Positions 18,216 to 26,384 of a stretch of DNA of 31,569 nt are shown one piece after another. The notes beneath the pieces were generated by a model. The model made no database searches, was not told where the DNA came from, and saw nothing but the letters and a program-made list of their open reading frames with translations. The position numbers and the translations under genes were made by a program. The stretch comes from Labilithrix sp. (lineage in GTDB: Bacteria; Myxococcota; Polyangia; Polyangiales; Polyangiaceae), in contig JAQBQL010000177.1 in assembly GCA_028287035.1 (NCBI GenBank), positions 1 to 31,569 on the forward strand, in the 5' to 3' direction. How positions within the stretch are numbered: the first letter of the stretch is position 1; each line of letters opens with the position of its first letter.

Positions 18216-18386
18216 TCACGGAAACGGATAGAGGACGAGGTCGCGCCGCGCCTCGAAGCTCGAGACGAGCGCGACGCCGAGCCCGATGAAGGCGGCGACG
18301 GTGACGAGCGCCACGGTGCCGACGAGGAGCGTGTACTCGGCGAAGATCGCGCCGCGGACGGCGGCCTTCTGGTTGGAGGGCTTCAT
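18216..18386 (-). CDS. Second, very short Flp-like pilin
   Basis: 56 residues (ATG 18386, TGA 18216-18218), easily missed because of its size. The leader MKPSNQKAAVRG ends in Gly12, followed by AIFAEY, again the Flp processing signature with Glu at +5 and Tyr at +6. A hydrophobic helix follows (LLVGTVALVTVAAFIGLGVA), then a tail of about 15 residues, SSFEARRDLVLYPFP. After cleavage the subunit would be only about 44 residues. It is the first gene of the minus-strand Tad block, 44 bases before the larger pilin. No strong ribosome site is visible before the ATG. It may be a minor or tip pilin, or the initiating subunit; the role is inferred. Confidence 0.85.
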   Translation of the reverse strand: MKPSNQKAAVRGAIFAEYTLLVGTVALVTVAAFIGLGVALVSSFEARRDLVLYPFP

Positions 18387-18439
18387 GGGGCTGCGTGGCC
18401 GGTCGCCCGACCTCCCGCCCGGTTGTGCGAAAACGCGGA

Positions 18440-18457
18440 TGTCACCCGTTCGGGTGA
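18440..18457. promoter_or_regulatory. Palindromic element in the divergent Tad/M4 promoter region
   Basis: TCACCCG-TT-CGGGTGA (18442-18457) is a perfect 7-bp inverted repeat with a two-base centre. It lies between the divergent starts of the small pilin (18386) and the first M4 protease (18506). The 15-base string TGTCACCCGTTCGGG (18440-18454) recurs exactly at 22667. It could be an operator for a dimeric regulator; no regulator gene is seen nearby. Confidence 0.5.
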
Positions 18458-18505
18458 TCAGAGAGCGCCACGCAACCGCGGGCGCGAGCGGCCGAGCGCA
18501 CGAGG

Positions 18506-20539
18506 ATGCACGATCGCCGCCGGCGTCTCCCTCTGTCTCTACTCACCCTCACGCTCGGCGCCCTCGCCGCGTGCTCGAGCGACCCCACGCCGCCCGACCT
18601 CGGCGCGCAGCTCGAGAAGGACACCGGCGTTCGCTGGACCGTCTACATTGACGCCCGCGACCACGAGGTACGCTTCCTCGCGCCGGAGCGGCCGGTCCAC
18701 CTCGGCTCGGGTACGCCCGAGGAAATGGCGCGCGCCTTTCTCGAGCACTACAAGGGAGCGCTGCACGCGAGCGGCAGGGCCGACGAGATCGTGGTCGAGG
18801 GCAGCACCACCGACCCGCGCGGCAACGTGCACGTCCGCTTCGCCCACCAGCTCCCCGGCACGAAGCTCCCCGTGTTCGGCGCCGCGTCGACCGCCCACTT
18901 CACCGCGGACGGCTCGCTCTACTGGCTCATCACGGGATTCCGCGACGGAGTGGCGACGACCGACGCGACGCCGGTGGTCACCGAGGGCGAGGCGATGGAC
19001 AAGGCGCTCGCGCACGTGCGCACCCGGTGCGGCCGAGCCAGCGGCAAGGAAGCTGCCCAGCGCCCCACCCTGGGCGTCCGGTCACTTCCCGACGAGCCCG
19101 TCGCGCTCGTCTATCAGGTCGTCGTCGAAGGCGCGGGCGGCGAGTGCGAGCTCCCCGAGGTGACCGTGGACGCGACGACCGGGGCGGTCACGGCGCTGCG
19201 CGAGATGTCCGCCGAGATCGATACGCTCGTGCCCGGAAGCCGGTTCTTCAAGGCACACGATGCGACGGACACGAAGGTCATCAGCGTCACCCCGGTGACC
19301 GGCAAGAGCGGCGTCTTCCAGATGGTCACGGCCGACTCTGCGGGTCCGGTCGTCACGCAGAGCGAGACCACGGGGGTGACGATCGAGTCGCGTGATCTCA
19401 CGCAGTGGGACCCGGGCTCCACCGCCGACGGCGCCGCAGCCGACGCGAGCTTCAACGTCCGCAACGCCTACGCCTACTTTCGCGGAATCGGCCCGAGGAC
19501 GGGACCCGACCCGCTGAAGCTCGAGGTGCGCGCCATCGTGCACGCGCGGTTCGGAACCGGAGCCCTCATCGGCTGCTCGGCAGGAACCCGCTTCGTACGT
19601 GACCCGGTGTTCGACCGCATCCGGTTCGGCGACGGCGGGTGTCCCGCGCTGCCGACCTCCCTTCCCTTCTCTGGCCCCTACGACGTCGCCGCCCACGAGG
19701 TCGGGCACGTGGTCATCCTGCATACGTCGAACCTGGAACGTAGTGGTCTCTCCGAGGCGCTCAACGAGTCCTTCGCGGACGTGATGGGCGCGTCGGCGGA
19801 GCACGCCACGAGCCCCGATGACACTGCCAACTTCCTCATGGGTGAAGGGCTCTTCCTGAAGGGAGATCCCAAGGGGACCGCCCGGCGTGACCTCCGCAAT
19901 CCGAGGAGCAAGGGACATCCCGACCACGTCGACCTGCTCCCGACCTGCGCTCCGGGACAGCGCGACGGCGTGTGCAATGCCCACAGCCTCGGAGGCGTGC
20001 CCAGTCGCGCCTTCTCGCTCATCGTCGAGGGCGGCGCCGTCAGCGCGAACGGCACGCGCCCGCGGACCGTCGGCGTCCCGAGTGGAATCGGGTGGGAGGC
20101 CGCGACCGACATCACCTACTGGGCAACGACGAGCCTCTTGCCGACTGCCAACTTCGAGCTCGCGGCACTGGCCCAGGCAGCAGAGGCGACGCGCTACGAC
20201 GTCCAGGCGGTTCGCACCGTCGTGTGCGCCTGGCGTGCGGTGGGCGTCGCGCCGGTGTTCAACGCATGGACGAACATCGATACCGTGCTCGACTGCGTTC
20301 CGCCGCCGCCGTCGCAGCCGCCGGCACCGACGCCGCCCACCACGAGCTTCTGCGCCGGGCGACCGGACGGGCTCGTGTGTGACTCCGCGCTACCGTACAA
20401 CGCGATTGCCTGCCGGGCCGGAATCGAGGATCCGGGGGCGTCCCAGGAATGCGCCAATCACGATAGCCGCTGCAAGCGCATCAGCGCCGACAACCCCTAT
20501 GCGGTGATCGGGGCCGACGGAATCGTCGTGTGTGAATGA
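18506..20539 (+). CDS. M4-family (thermolysin-like) metalloprotease lipoprotein, copy 1
   Basis: 677 residues. A basic N-terminus and hydrophobic signal end in LGALAACSSD, a lipobox, so the precursor should be lipidated and surface or envelope anchored. A propeptide of FTP/PepSY type follows (about 60-160, with VHVRFAHQLPGTKLPVFGA). The catalytic domain has HEVGH near 396; 19 residues later comes the glutamate ligand in LNESFADVMG, as in thermolysin. The active-site His is seen in NAHSLGGVPSRAFSL. HEVGH replaces the usual HELTH. The C-terminus carries a separate domain with six cysteines (from FCAGRPDGLVCD to IVVCE). GAGG touches the ATG directly, leaving no normal spacing. No earlier start is possible because an in-frame TGA lies at 18455. 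A paralogue follows after 45 bases. Confidence 0.92.
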   Translation: MHDRRRRLPLSLLTLTLGALAACSSDPTPPDLGAQLEKDTGVRWTVYIDARDHEVRFLAPERPVHLGSGTPEEMARAFLEHYKGALHASGRADEIVVEGSTTDPRGNVHVRFAHQLPGTKLPVFGAASTAHFTADGSLYWLITGFRDGVATTDATPVVTEGEAMDKALAHVRTRCGRASGKEAAQRPTLGVRSLPDEPVALVYQVVVEGAGGECELPEVTVDATTGAVTALREMSAEIDTLVPGSRFFKAHDATDTKVISVTPVTGKSGVFQMVTADSAGPVVTQSETTGVTIESRDLTQWDPGSTADGAAADASFNVRNAYAYFRGIGPRTGPDPLKLEVRAIVHARFGTGALIGCSAGTRFVRDPVFDRIRFGDGGCPALPTSLPFSGPYDVAAHEVGHVVILHTSNLERSGLSEALNESFADVMGASAEHATSPDDTANFLMGEGLFLKGDPKGTARRDLRNPRSKGHPDHVDLLPTCAPGQRDGVCNAHSLGGVPSRAFSLIVEGGAVSANGTRPRTVGVPSGIGWEAATDITYWATTSLLPTANFELAALAQAAEATRYDVQAVRTVVCAWRAVGVAPVFNAWTNIDTVLDCVPPPPSQPPAPTPPTTSFCAGRPDGLVCDSALPYNAIACRAGIEDPGASQECANHDSRCKRISADNPYAVIGADGIVVCE

Positions 20540-20584
20540 GCGAGATGGACGCAACGTGGTCGCCGCGCGGACGACTGCCGTGGG

Positions 20585-22651
20585 ATGACGACCCGCCGCC
20601 ACAAGCCGCTTCGACTCCTTGCCCTCACCGGATGTCTCGGGGCGCTCGCCGCCTGCTCGAGCGATCCTCCTCCCCCCGACCTCGCGTCGCGCCTCGAGGC
20701 CGACACGGGCGTGAAGTGGGTCGTGTACACCGACCCGCGCGACCACGAGGTCCGCTTCCTTGCCCCCGCCTCGCCGGTCACCGTCGGAAGCGGGTCGCCC
20801 GAGGAGCAGGCGCGCGCCTTCTTCACGACCTACAAGGATGCGCTCCACGCGACCGGCGCCGCCGACGAGATCGAGCTCCAGAGCTCGATGACCGACGCGC
20901 GCGGCAACGTGCACATTCGCTTCTCGCATCGCCTGCCCGGGACGACCCTGCCGGTGTTCGGCGCCGGCTCCACCGCCCACTTCACCGCCGATGGCTCCCT
21001 CTACTGGCTCATCACGGATTTTCGTGAGGGGCTGACGAAGCTTCCGTCCAGCGCGAGAGTCGCCGAGAGCGCTGCGGTCGCCACCGCGACGGCTCACGCG
21101 TCCAGCCAGTGCAAGATGACCGGGGCGCCGGCCTCCGCCGTTGCGCAGCTGGGGGTACGTGCGGATCCCGAGGCCGAGCCGGCGCTCGTCTACCGCATCG
21201 CGCTCGAGCCGGCGGGCGGCGACTGCATCGCGCCGGCCGTCCTCGTCGATGCGACCACCGGCGCGCCGCTGGCCCTCGAGGAGCGCGCGACCAGCCTCGA
21301 GCCGACCGTCGGGGGGAGCCGGTTCTACCGCCTGAACGACTTCCGCGACGTGAAGCCGATCAGCGTCACCGCCGCCCCGGCCCAGCCCGCGCTCTTCCAG
21401 ATGGCGAGCGACGACGAGAACAGCACGCGCGTCATCACCCACGCGACGAGCGGCGCGGTCATCACCACCAGCGACCCGGCGCACTGGGACGAGAGCTCTC
21501 CGGCGAAAGGCGCGGCCGCGGATGGGCACTACTTCACGCGCCAGGCACTCGCCTACCTGCGCAGCTTCGCAGCCGGCGCAGACGCGCACGGCCGGGCCTA
21601 CGTCTACCCGCTCGCGCTCGATGTTCACGCGACCGTCCACGACAACTCGGAGGCAAATTCCTTCGGCTACAACGCGTATGCCCTCTTCGACGGCACGCGC
21701 GACACCATCCACTTCGGCGACGGCGTGTCTGCGTCCGCTCCCAACGCGCTGCCGTTCTCGGCGGCGTATGACGTCGTGGCGCACGAGCTGACGCACCTCG
21801 TCACCAGCCACACCTCGAATCTCAAGTACGAGCGGGAATCCGGAGCGCTGAACGAGTCGTTCTCGGACGTGATGGGCGCGGCCGCGGAGCATGCCGCGAC
21901 GCCCGACGACACGCGCAACTACCTCGTCGGCGAGGACCTGTACATCGCTGGGCAGCCGGGCCCGACGGCGCTTCGCAGCATGACCGCGCCGCGCAGCCTC
22001 GGCCAGCCCGACCACAAGGACGACTTCGTCGCCTGCACCGGGGCGCCGGCCCGGAACAACGACCAGTGCGGGGTTCACTCGAACTCGGGAATCCCGAATC
22101 GCGCCTTTTCGCTGATGGTCCAGGGCGGATCGGTGATGAAGTTCACGAACGGGACGGCCGCGGGGCCGAGGCCCGTCGGCGTGCAGACCGGCATGGGCTG
22201 GGAGCGCGCGACCGACATCGCGTACTGGGCGATGACTGGCCTCCCGTCGACTGCCAACTTCGAGATGGCCGCGCTGGCCGAGATGGCGGAGTCCGCGCGG
22301 TACATGGTCACTGACGAGAACGTCGCGCGCGCCACCGTCTGTGCCTGGCACGCCGTGGGCGTCCTCACCAGCTCCCCCGAGTTCGAGACGCTGCTCGGCA
22401 GCACGTCGTGCGTCCCCAGCACGCCGCCGCCGCCCCCCGGCCCCCCTTCCCCCGTCAGCTTCTGTGCGGGCCGTCCCGACGGCCTCATCTGCGACCCCGC
22501 CCAGGGCTACGGCGCCATCGCGTGCAAGAACGGCGTCGAGGACGACCACAACACGCAGGAGTGCGCCGACCACGACCTCCGGTGCCAGACGGTGTCCGCC
22601 GACGACCTCACGGCGCAGGTCGACGGGCAGGGAATCATCATCTGCAAGTAG
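20585..22651 (+). CDS. M4-family (thermolysin-like) metalloprotease lipoprotein, copy 2
   Basis: 688 residues with the same architecture as the gene before it: signal and lipobox LGALAACSSD, FTP-type propeptide (VHIRFSHRLPGTTLPVFGAG), catalytic domain and six-cysteine tail (FCAGRPDGLICD to IIICK). Catalytic residues are canonical: HELTH near 400, then 19 residues to the Glu in ALNESFSDVMG, and the His in GVHSNSGIPNRAFSL. A proline run (STPPPPPGPPSP) separates the tail domain. It should be a secreted, propeptide-activated zinc endopeptidase that becomes mature by self-cleavage. The pair clearly arose by tandem duplication, and divergence is even along the length. The ribosome site is weak (GTGGG just before the ATG). 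The next unit starts after a 131-base gap. Confidence 0.94.
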   Translation: MTTRRHKPLRLLALTGCLGALAACSSDPPPPDLASRLEADTGVKWVVYTDPRDHEVRFLAPASPVTVGSGSPEEQARAFFTTYKDALHATGAADEIELQSSMTDARGNVHIRFSHRLPGTTLPVFGAGSTAHFTADGSLYWLITDFREGLTKLPSSARVAESAAVATATAHASSQCKMTGAPASAVAQLGVRADPEAEPALVYRIALEPAGGDCIAPAVLVDATTGAPLALEERATSLEPTVGGSRFYRLNDFRDVKPISVTAAPAQPALFQMASDDENSTRVITHATSGAVITTSDPAHWDESSPAKGAAADGHYFTRQALAYLRSFAAGADAHGRAYVYPLALDVHATVHDNSEANSFGYNAYALFDGTRDTIHFGDGVSASAPNALPFSAAYDVVAHELTHLVTSHTSNLKYERESGALNESFSDVMGAAAEHAATPDDTRNYLVGEDLYIAGQPGPTALRSMTAPRSLGQPDHKDDFVACTGAPARNNDQCGVHSNSGIPNRAFSLMVQGGSVMKFTNGTAAGPRPVGVQTGMGWERATDIAYWAMTGLPSTANFEMAALAEMAESARYMVTDENVARATVCAWHAVGVLTSSPEFETLLGSTSCVPSTPPPPPGPPSPVSFCAGRPDGLICDPAQGYGAIACKNGVEDDHNTQECADHDLRCQTVSADDLTAQVDGQGIIICK

Positions 22652-22666
22652 CCCGCGGCGCACCGC

Positions 22667-22705
22667 TGTCACCCGTTCGGGCGGCCCGGCTCCTTTCGCG
22701 CAACC
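22667..22705. promoter_or_regulatory. Second copy of the shared upstream element
   Basis: TGTCACCCGTTCGGG (22667-22681) is identical to 18440-18454, and CGCAACC follows 32 bases after the start of the block here and 31 bases after it in the first copy. The right half of the palindrome is degenerate here (CGGGCGG). It lies in the 131-base gap before the outer-membrane/TadE operon, about 100 bases before its ATG. This suggests a common regulator or promoter type for both plus-strand units. Confidence 0.45.
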
Positions 22706-22782
22706 CGCGCGGCGGCCGGGCCGACCTCTTCGGACACCAGGCGATCACGCCTCACTTCCCCCGCTCAGGAGCCCCTTCGACC

Positions 22783-23604
22783 ATGCGCCCCTTCCTCGTC
22801 GCCGCTTTCGCCCTCACGCTCGTCACCTCCGTCTCCGCCGCCTCGGCCGACGACGCGAAGCCCCGCAAGCCGAAGGCAACGGCGAGCGCGCCGGCCCCGA
22901 AGAAGGTCGGCAAGAACCGGAAGCAGCCGGCGCCGAAGAAGACCGCTCCCGCCCCCGTCACGCCGAGCAGCGACGTTGCCGTCGAGCCCACCCCCGCGCC
23001 CGCGAAGGTCGAAGGCAAGCCCGCCCCGCAGCCGCTCGAGCCCGATGCGGCCGCCGATGGCGCCGCGCCGGTCGCCACGACCACCACCACGTCCGCGACC
23101 GTCGCCGCCGCACCGACCGAACCCGATCATGCCGAGAAGAAGCCGCTCGACCCCATCCCGCCCTTCTCCGCGGCCCCGCTCGCCGGCGTCGGCTTCAACG
23201 GGTATGGCCTCGGTCTCGGGGCACGCATCGGATACACGGTCCCCGGCAAGACGCCGCTCTACGTGGGTGCGGGCTTCATGTACCACCTGCCGGCCTCGGC
23301 GCTCGGGCTCGACCTGAAGCTCTTCTACCCGTCGGCCGAGGTGGGTTACGACCTCCGCGTCACGAAGGACCTCGTCATCCGGCCGTACGGCGGCGTCGGC
23401 GTGCTCTTCCTCTCGGCCGACTCGGTCTTCGGCATGAACACGCCGACCGTCCACGCGCTCGCGATCTACCCGGGCTGCACGATCAGCTACAACATCCCGA
23501 AGTCGCCGGTGTTCGTCGGTGGCGACGCGCGCCTCGTGCTCGCCCCCCAGCTCGAGAATGCGAGCTCGCTCGGCCTCTTCGGGTCGGCCGGCGTCCACTT
23601 CTGA
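22783..23604 (+). CDS. Outer-membrane beta-barrel protein with Lys/Ala/Pro-rich linker
   Basis: 273 residues. The ATG at 22783 has AGGAG 11 bases upstream and opens a clear Sec signal peptide (MRPFLVAAFALTLVTSVSAASA). Residues about 25-120 are a low-complexity Lys/Ala/Pro/Thr linker, basic at first, which could cross or bind the cell wall. The C-terminal 150 residues show alternating hydrophobic beta strands (GVGFNGYGLGLGARIGYTV, PLYVGAGFMYHLP, AEVGYDLRVTKDLVIRPYGGVGVLFL) and end in an aromatic residue (GVHF), typical of small OmpA-like eight-strand barrels. The stop codon shares a base with the start of the TadE gene (TGATG), so the barrel is probably coupled to the pseudopilin operon. The longer open frame upstream is not supported. 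Function is unknown; an outer-membrane partner of the Tad machine is inferred. Confidence 0.85.
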   Translation: MRPFLVAAFALTLVTSVSAASADDAKPRKPKATASAPAPKKVGKNRKQPAPKKTAPAPVTPSSDVAVEPTPAPAKVEGKPAPQPLEPDAAADGAAPVATTTTTSATVAAAPTEPDHAEKKPLDPIPPFSAAPLAGVGFNGYGLGLGARIGYTVPGKTPLYVGAGFMYHLPASALGLDLKLFYPSAEVGYDLRVTKDLVIRPYGGVGVLFLSADSVFGMNTPTVHALAIYPGCTISYNIPKSPVFVGGDARLVLAPQLENASSLGLFGSAGVHF

Positions 23605-24143
23605 TGTCTGCCGCGGCTTCGCTGGTCCGGGACACGCGCGGCGCCGTGTACGTCGAGTTCCTCATCGCGTTCATGCCCGTCTTCGTGTTCTTCCTGTGCC
23701 TCCTCCAGCTGGCGCTCCTGTTCTCGGCGCGCCTGGCCGTCGAGCACGCCGCGATGACCGGAGCGCGCGCCGCCGCGGTGGTGTTCGGCGACGAGCCCGG
23801 CCCCTACAAGGAGGCGACGCCGCAGCCGGGCGTGATGACCGCGGAGCGCCGCAAGTCGGTGCGTGCCGCGGTGCTCGTCTCCCTCGCTCCGCTCGTCCTC
23901 GACGACACGGTGTCGGTCGTGAGCGTGCGCTATCCCGACGCCACTGGCAAGAAGCAGGACGCGGGCACGGCGGTGCAGCCGGGGAGCATGATGCGCGTCG
24001 AGGTCGAGGCCACCGCTCTCTGCAAGATCGCGATTGCCAATCTCATCGCGTGCGACAAGAGCGGCAACTCGCTCCTTCGCAAACGCGACATCACGAGCGT
24101 CGCGGCATTTCCTGACCAGGGGGCGCGCTATGCCTACGAATGA
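23604..24143 (+). CDS. tadE: TadE-like pseudopilin
   Basis: 179 residues. The N-terminus MSAAASLVRDTRG ends in Gly13, followed by AVYVEF, a prepilin cleavage site with Glu at +5, and then a long hydrophobic helix (LIAFMPVFVFFLCLLQLALL). The segment AVEHAAMTGARAAAVVFGDE is typical of the TadE family. The remaining 120 residues are a soluble periplasmic domain with two cysteines (ALCKIA, LIACDKS). It should be processed by the peptidase encoded at 17389 and act in priming or capping the fibre. The ATG overlaps the stop of the barrel gene, and the 3' end overlaps the next gene by 14 bases. Confidence 0.88.
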   Translation: MSAAASLVRDTRGAVYVEFLIAFMPVFVFFLCLLQLALLFSARLAVEHAAMTGARAAAVVFGDEPGPYKEATPQPGVMTAERRKSVRAAVLVSLAPLVLDDTVSVVSVRYPDATGKKQDAGTAVQPGSMMRVEVEATALCKIAIANLIACDKSGNSLLRKRDITSVAAFPDQGARYAYE

Positions 24144-25824
24144 ACGGCCGTCACTCCTCGCCGACGATCGCGGCGCGATCATGGTGATGGGAATCTTCAT
24201 GTGCTCGTGCCTGGTCGGCGCGATGTGGTACCTGGCGGGCATCGGCGACGCCATCCTCTACCGGGAACGCATGCAGGAGGCCGCCGACGCGATGGCGTTC
24301 AGCGACGCCGCCCTGCACGCCCGGGGGATGAACCTCCTCGTGCTCATGAATCTCATCATGGCCGTCATCCTTGCCATACGGGTCGCGATCCGCGTGGGCA
24401 AGCTCGTGTGCACCGTCGCGGCGACGATCCTGGCGGCATCGGCGATCTTCTTCCCGCCCAACGCGGCGCCGGCCGCCGCCGCCGCCGCCGCCGCGACCAC
24501 GCTCCAGACCATCGACTCGAGCTCGAAGGGAGCGATCGATGGTGCGCTGAACGCGCTCGTCACCGCGCAAGCGGCCATCCAGACGGTCGCCGCCGGCGCA
24601 GCGACGATCGGCACGGATCTCGCGGTCGGATCCGAGTACGCGCCCGTCGTGCGGCACGCCCACGCGTATCGCGTCGTCGACGTCTTCAGCACCGACGGTC
24701 TCCCGGCCGAGAAGGGCACGCCCGACAAGCTATGCCGCGAAGCGGCCGGGGCGATCGGCGAGCTCGTGAGCTGGATGCTCGGGAAGATCCCGGTCGTGGG
24801 CCCGGTCCTCAAGCCCGTGGGCACGTTGCTCCAGGGGATGATGGTCGCGCTCGCCAGCTCGAGCCCGAGCTACTTCTGCGACCTCGAGGCGGGCGCCTCG
24901 CAGCCGAGCACCGACCACGATCGCGACCAGGCGGCGGTCGACCGCTGCAAGGACCCGGACAAGGTCCGGCAAGGCGAGGAGCAGCGGCTGGCCGAGCTCG
25001 AGACGCGCTGGCACGAGGAATGTGCCGCGGACAACGTCGTCTGCACGAGCGTCGACACGAACGGCAAGACGCTCACCGACGGCACCCAGACGCCGCTGCT
25101 CCGCCCCGACAGCAAGGAGCAGCAATACCTCGACTCCCTGCGTCTCGAGCGAGATCAGGCGGCGCGAAACGTCGAATATCTGAAGAAGCAGGAGGCCATC
25201 AACAAGGGCGCTGCCTTCCGCTTTCCCTCGGATTGCATGGCCTGGTCGCTCAAGGAGGCCAAGCAGCACGAGGACGACCAGAAGGCCCAGCGCACGCAGC
25301 AGACCCCGACGACCTCGCAGGGCACGAGCGGGATCGCGCCGATGCGCGTCGCCAACTTTCGCAATGGCGCAAAGGAAGGGCAGTTCATCGGCGGCGTGAC
25401 CGGCGACGACACGCTCCTCGTCAATGACGCCAAGATGGTCCGGCTCGGGACCTTCGGCGCCAAGCAGACGCGCCCCCTCGCGGATCCGGCCGGCGCCAAG
25501 CTGCCCGCGTGGGCGCAATCCGAGCTCTACTTCGATTGCAGCGGCGCCTGGGACGGCAGCGATTGCAACGACGACGAGGAGGCCATGTGGAGCTTCCGCT
25601 GGCGGCCCCGGCTGCGCCGCTTCGGCCTCGATACCGACGACATGCTGCGGACACTCGCCGGGTTCCTGCTGTTCGTGCCGCCGCTGCGGGGTCCCGACGC
25701 GTTTGCCGACGATCTCGCGCACGAGGCCCCCGCCTCGGGCGGATCGATGACGAATGCCGCCCTCCGCCGCGATCTCGCCGAGTCACTGCAGGACCCGTCC
25801 GTGCGCGAGCACGGGGTCCACTGA
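24130..25824 (+). CDS. TadG-like envelope protein of the Tad locus
   Basis: 564 residues from the ATG at 24130. The N-terminus LLADDRGAIMVMGIFMCSCL resembles a pseudopilin leader, but the +5 residue is Met, not Glu. The sequence YRERMQEAADAMAFSDAAL matches the Tad/TadG N-terminal family pattern. A second hydrophobic block follows (GMNLLVLMNLIMAVILAIRVAIRVGKLV, then a long Ala run near 115-130). The large remainder is hydrophilic with scattered cysteines (FCDLEAG, DRCKD, EECAADNVVC, SDCMAW, FDCSGAWDGSDCNDDEE), suggesting disulfides in the periplasm. A further hydrophobic stretch occurs near the end (TLAGFLLFVPPLRG). It is much longer than typical TadE and lacks the von Willebrand domain of classical TadG as far as I can see. 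It is likely a large minor subunit or tip scaffold. Confidence 0.78.
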   Translation: MPTNERPSLLADDRGAIMVMGIFMCSCLVGAMWYLAGIGDAILYRERMQEAADAMAFSDAALHARGMNLLVLMNLIMAVILAIRVAIRVGKLVCTVAATILAASAIFFPPNAAPAAAAAAAATTLQTIDSSSKGAIDGALNALVTAQAAIQTVAAGAATIGTDLAVGSEYAPVVRHAHAYRVVDVFSTDGLPAEKGTPDKLCREAAGAIGELVSWMLGKIPVVGPVLKPVGTLLQGMMVALASSSPSYFCDLEAGASQPSTDHDRDQAAVDRCKDPDKVRQGEEQRLAELETRWHEECAADNVVCTSVDTNGKTLTDGTQTPLLRPDSKEQQYLDSLRLERDQAARNVEYLKKQEAINKGAAFRFPSDCMAWSLKEAKQHEDDQKAQRTQQTPTTSQGTSGIAPMRVANFRNGAKEGQFIGGVTGDDTLLVNDAKMVRLGTFGAKQTRPLADPAGAKLPAWAQSELYFDCSGAWDGSDCNDDEEAMWSFRWRPRLRRFGLDTDDMLRTLAGFLLFVPPLRGPDAFADDLAHEAPASGGSMTNAALRRDLAESLQDPSVREHGVH

Positions 25825-25832
25825 GGATGCCC

Positions 25833-26384
25833 ATGTCCAGCCAACCGCACCGGGGTGGTCACCGCGCGCGTCGCCGCGGGGTCGTGTTCGTGGAGGCGAT
25901 CATCGTCGTCACGTTCTTCACCATCTGCTTTCTCGGCGTCGTCTACTTCCACAACATGTACGTGGCGCGCCTGCGTACGCAGCGTCTGGCGCGGGCGAGC
26001 GCTCTTGCGTTCGCGACCACCGCGTGCGCCGGCGACCCGCGCGCCGGGCTCGAGGGCGATCTGCCGGTCAACGGTGCGCCGCCCGAGCTACCCCCGCCCG
26101 GCGGGCCCTCGCCGCTTCCTCCGATCAGCGACAAGCGTGCCGCCGACGCGCTCGACAAGGTCGACCGGTCGAGCGGCGGCGCTCCGCTGGCGCGCACCAC
26201 GAAGATCACGGTGCAGATGCACGCCGCGGCGACGACGCAGAAGGACCCCTCGGCACCGAAGCAAGGGTTCGAGCGCGACGTCGCGTCCACGTCCACCGTC
26301 ATGTGCATGGACCCGGTCAGCAGGGATGGCGTGACCGAGATGATCCCGCGCGTCCGCGACATCCTCGGAGACATCTTCCAGTGA
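25833..26384 (+). CDS. Second TadE-like pseudopilin
   Basis: 183 residues. Two in-frame ATGs exist: 25827 has GAGG touching it, whereas 25833 has the same GAGG at a proper six-base spacing, so 25833 is preferred. The leader is strongly basic (HRGGHRARRRG), and Gly16 precedes VVFVEA, with Glu at +5, then the helix IIVVTFFTICFLGVVYF. The pattern NMYVARLRTQRLARASALAFATTACAG is TadE-like. The soluble part has a proline-rich linker (PELPPPGGPSPLPP) and two cysteines overall (TTACAG, VMCMDP). It lies eight bases after the TadG-like gene, and its stop overlaps the start of the next gene (GTGA). Confidence 0.82.
   Translation: MSSQPHRGGHRARRRGVVFVEAIIVVTFFTICFLGVVYFHNMYVARLRTQRLARASALAFATTACAGDPRAGLEGDLPVNGAPPELPPPGGPSPLPPISDKRAADALDKVDRSSGGAPLARTTKITVQMHAAATTQKDPSAPKQGFERDVASTSTVMCMDPVSRDGVTEMIPRVRDILGDIFQ

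Noticed and set aside
20540..20584. Promoter between the two M4 protease genes
   Set aside because: The gap is only 45 bases and shows no copy of the shared element or a convincing promoter, so co-transcription is more likely.
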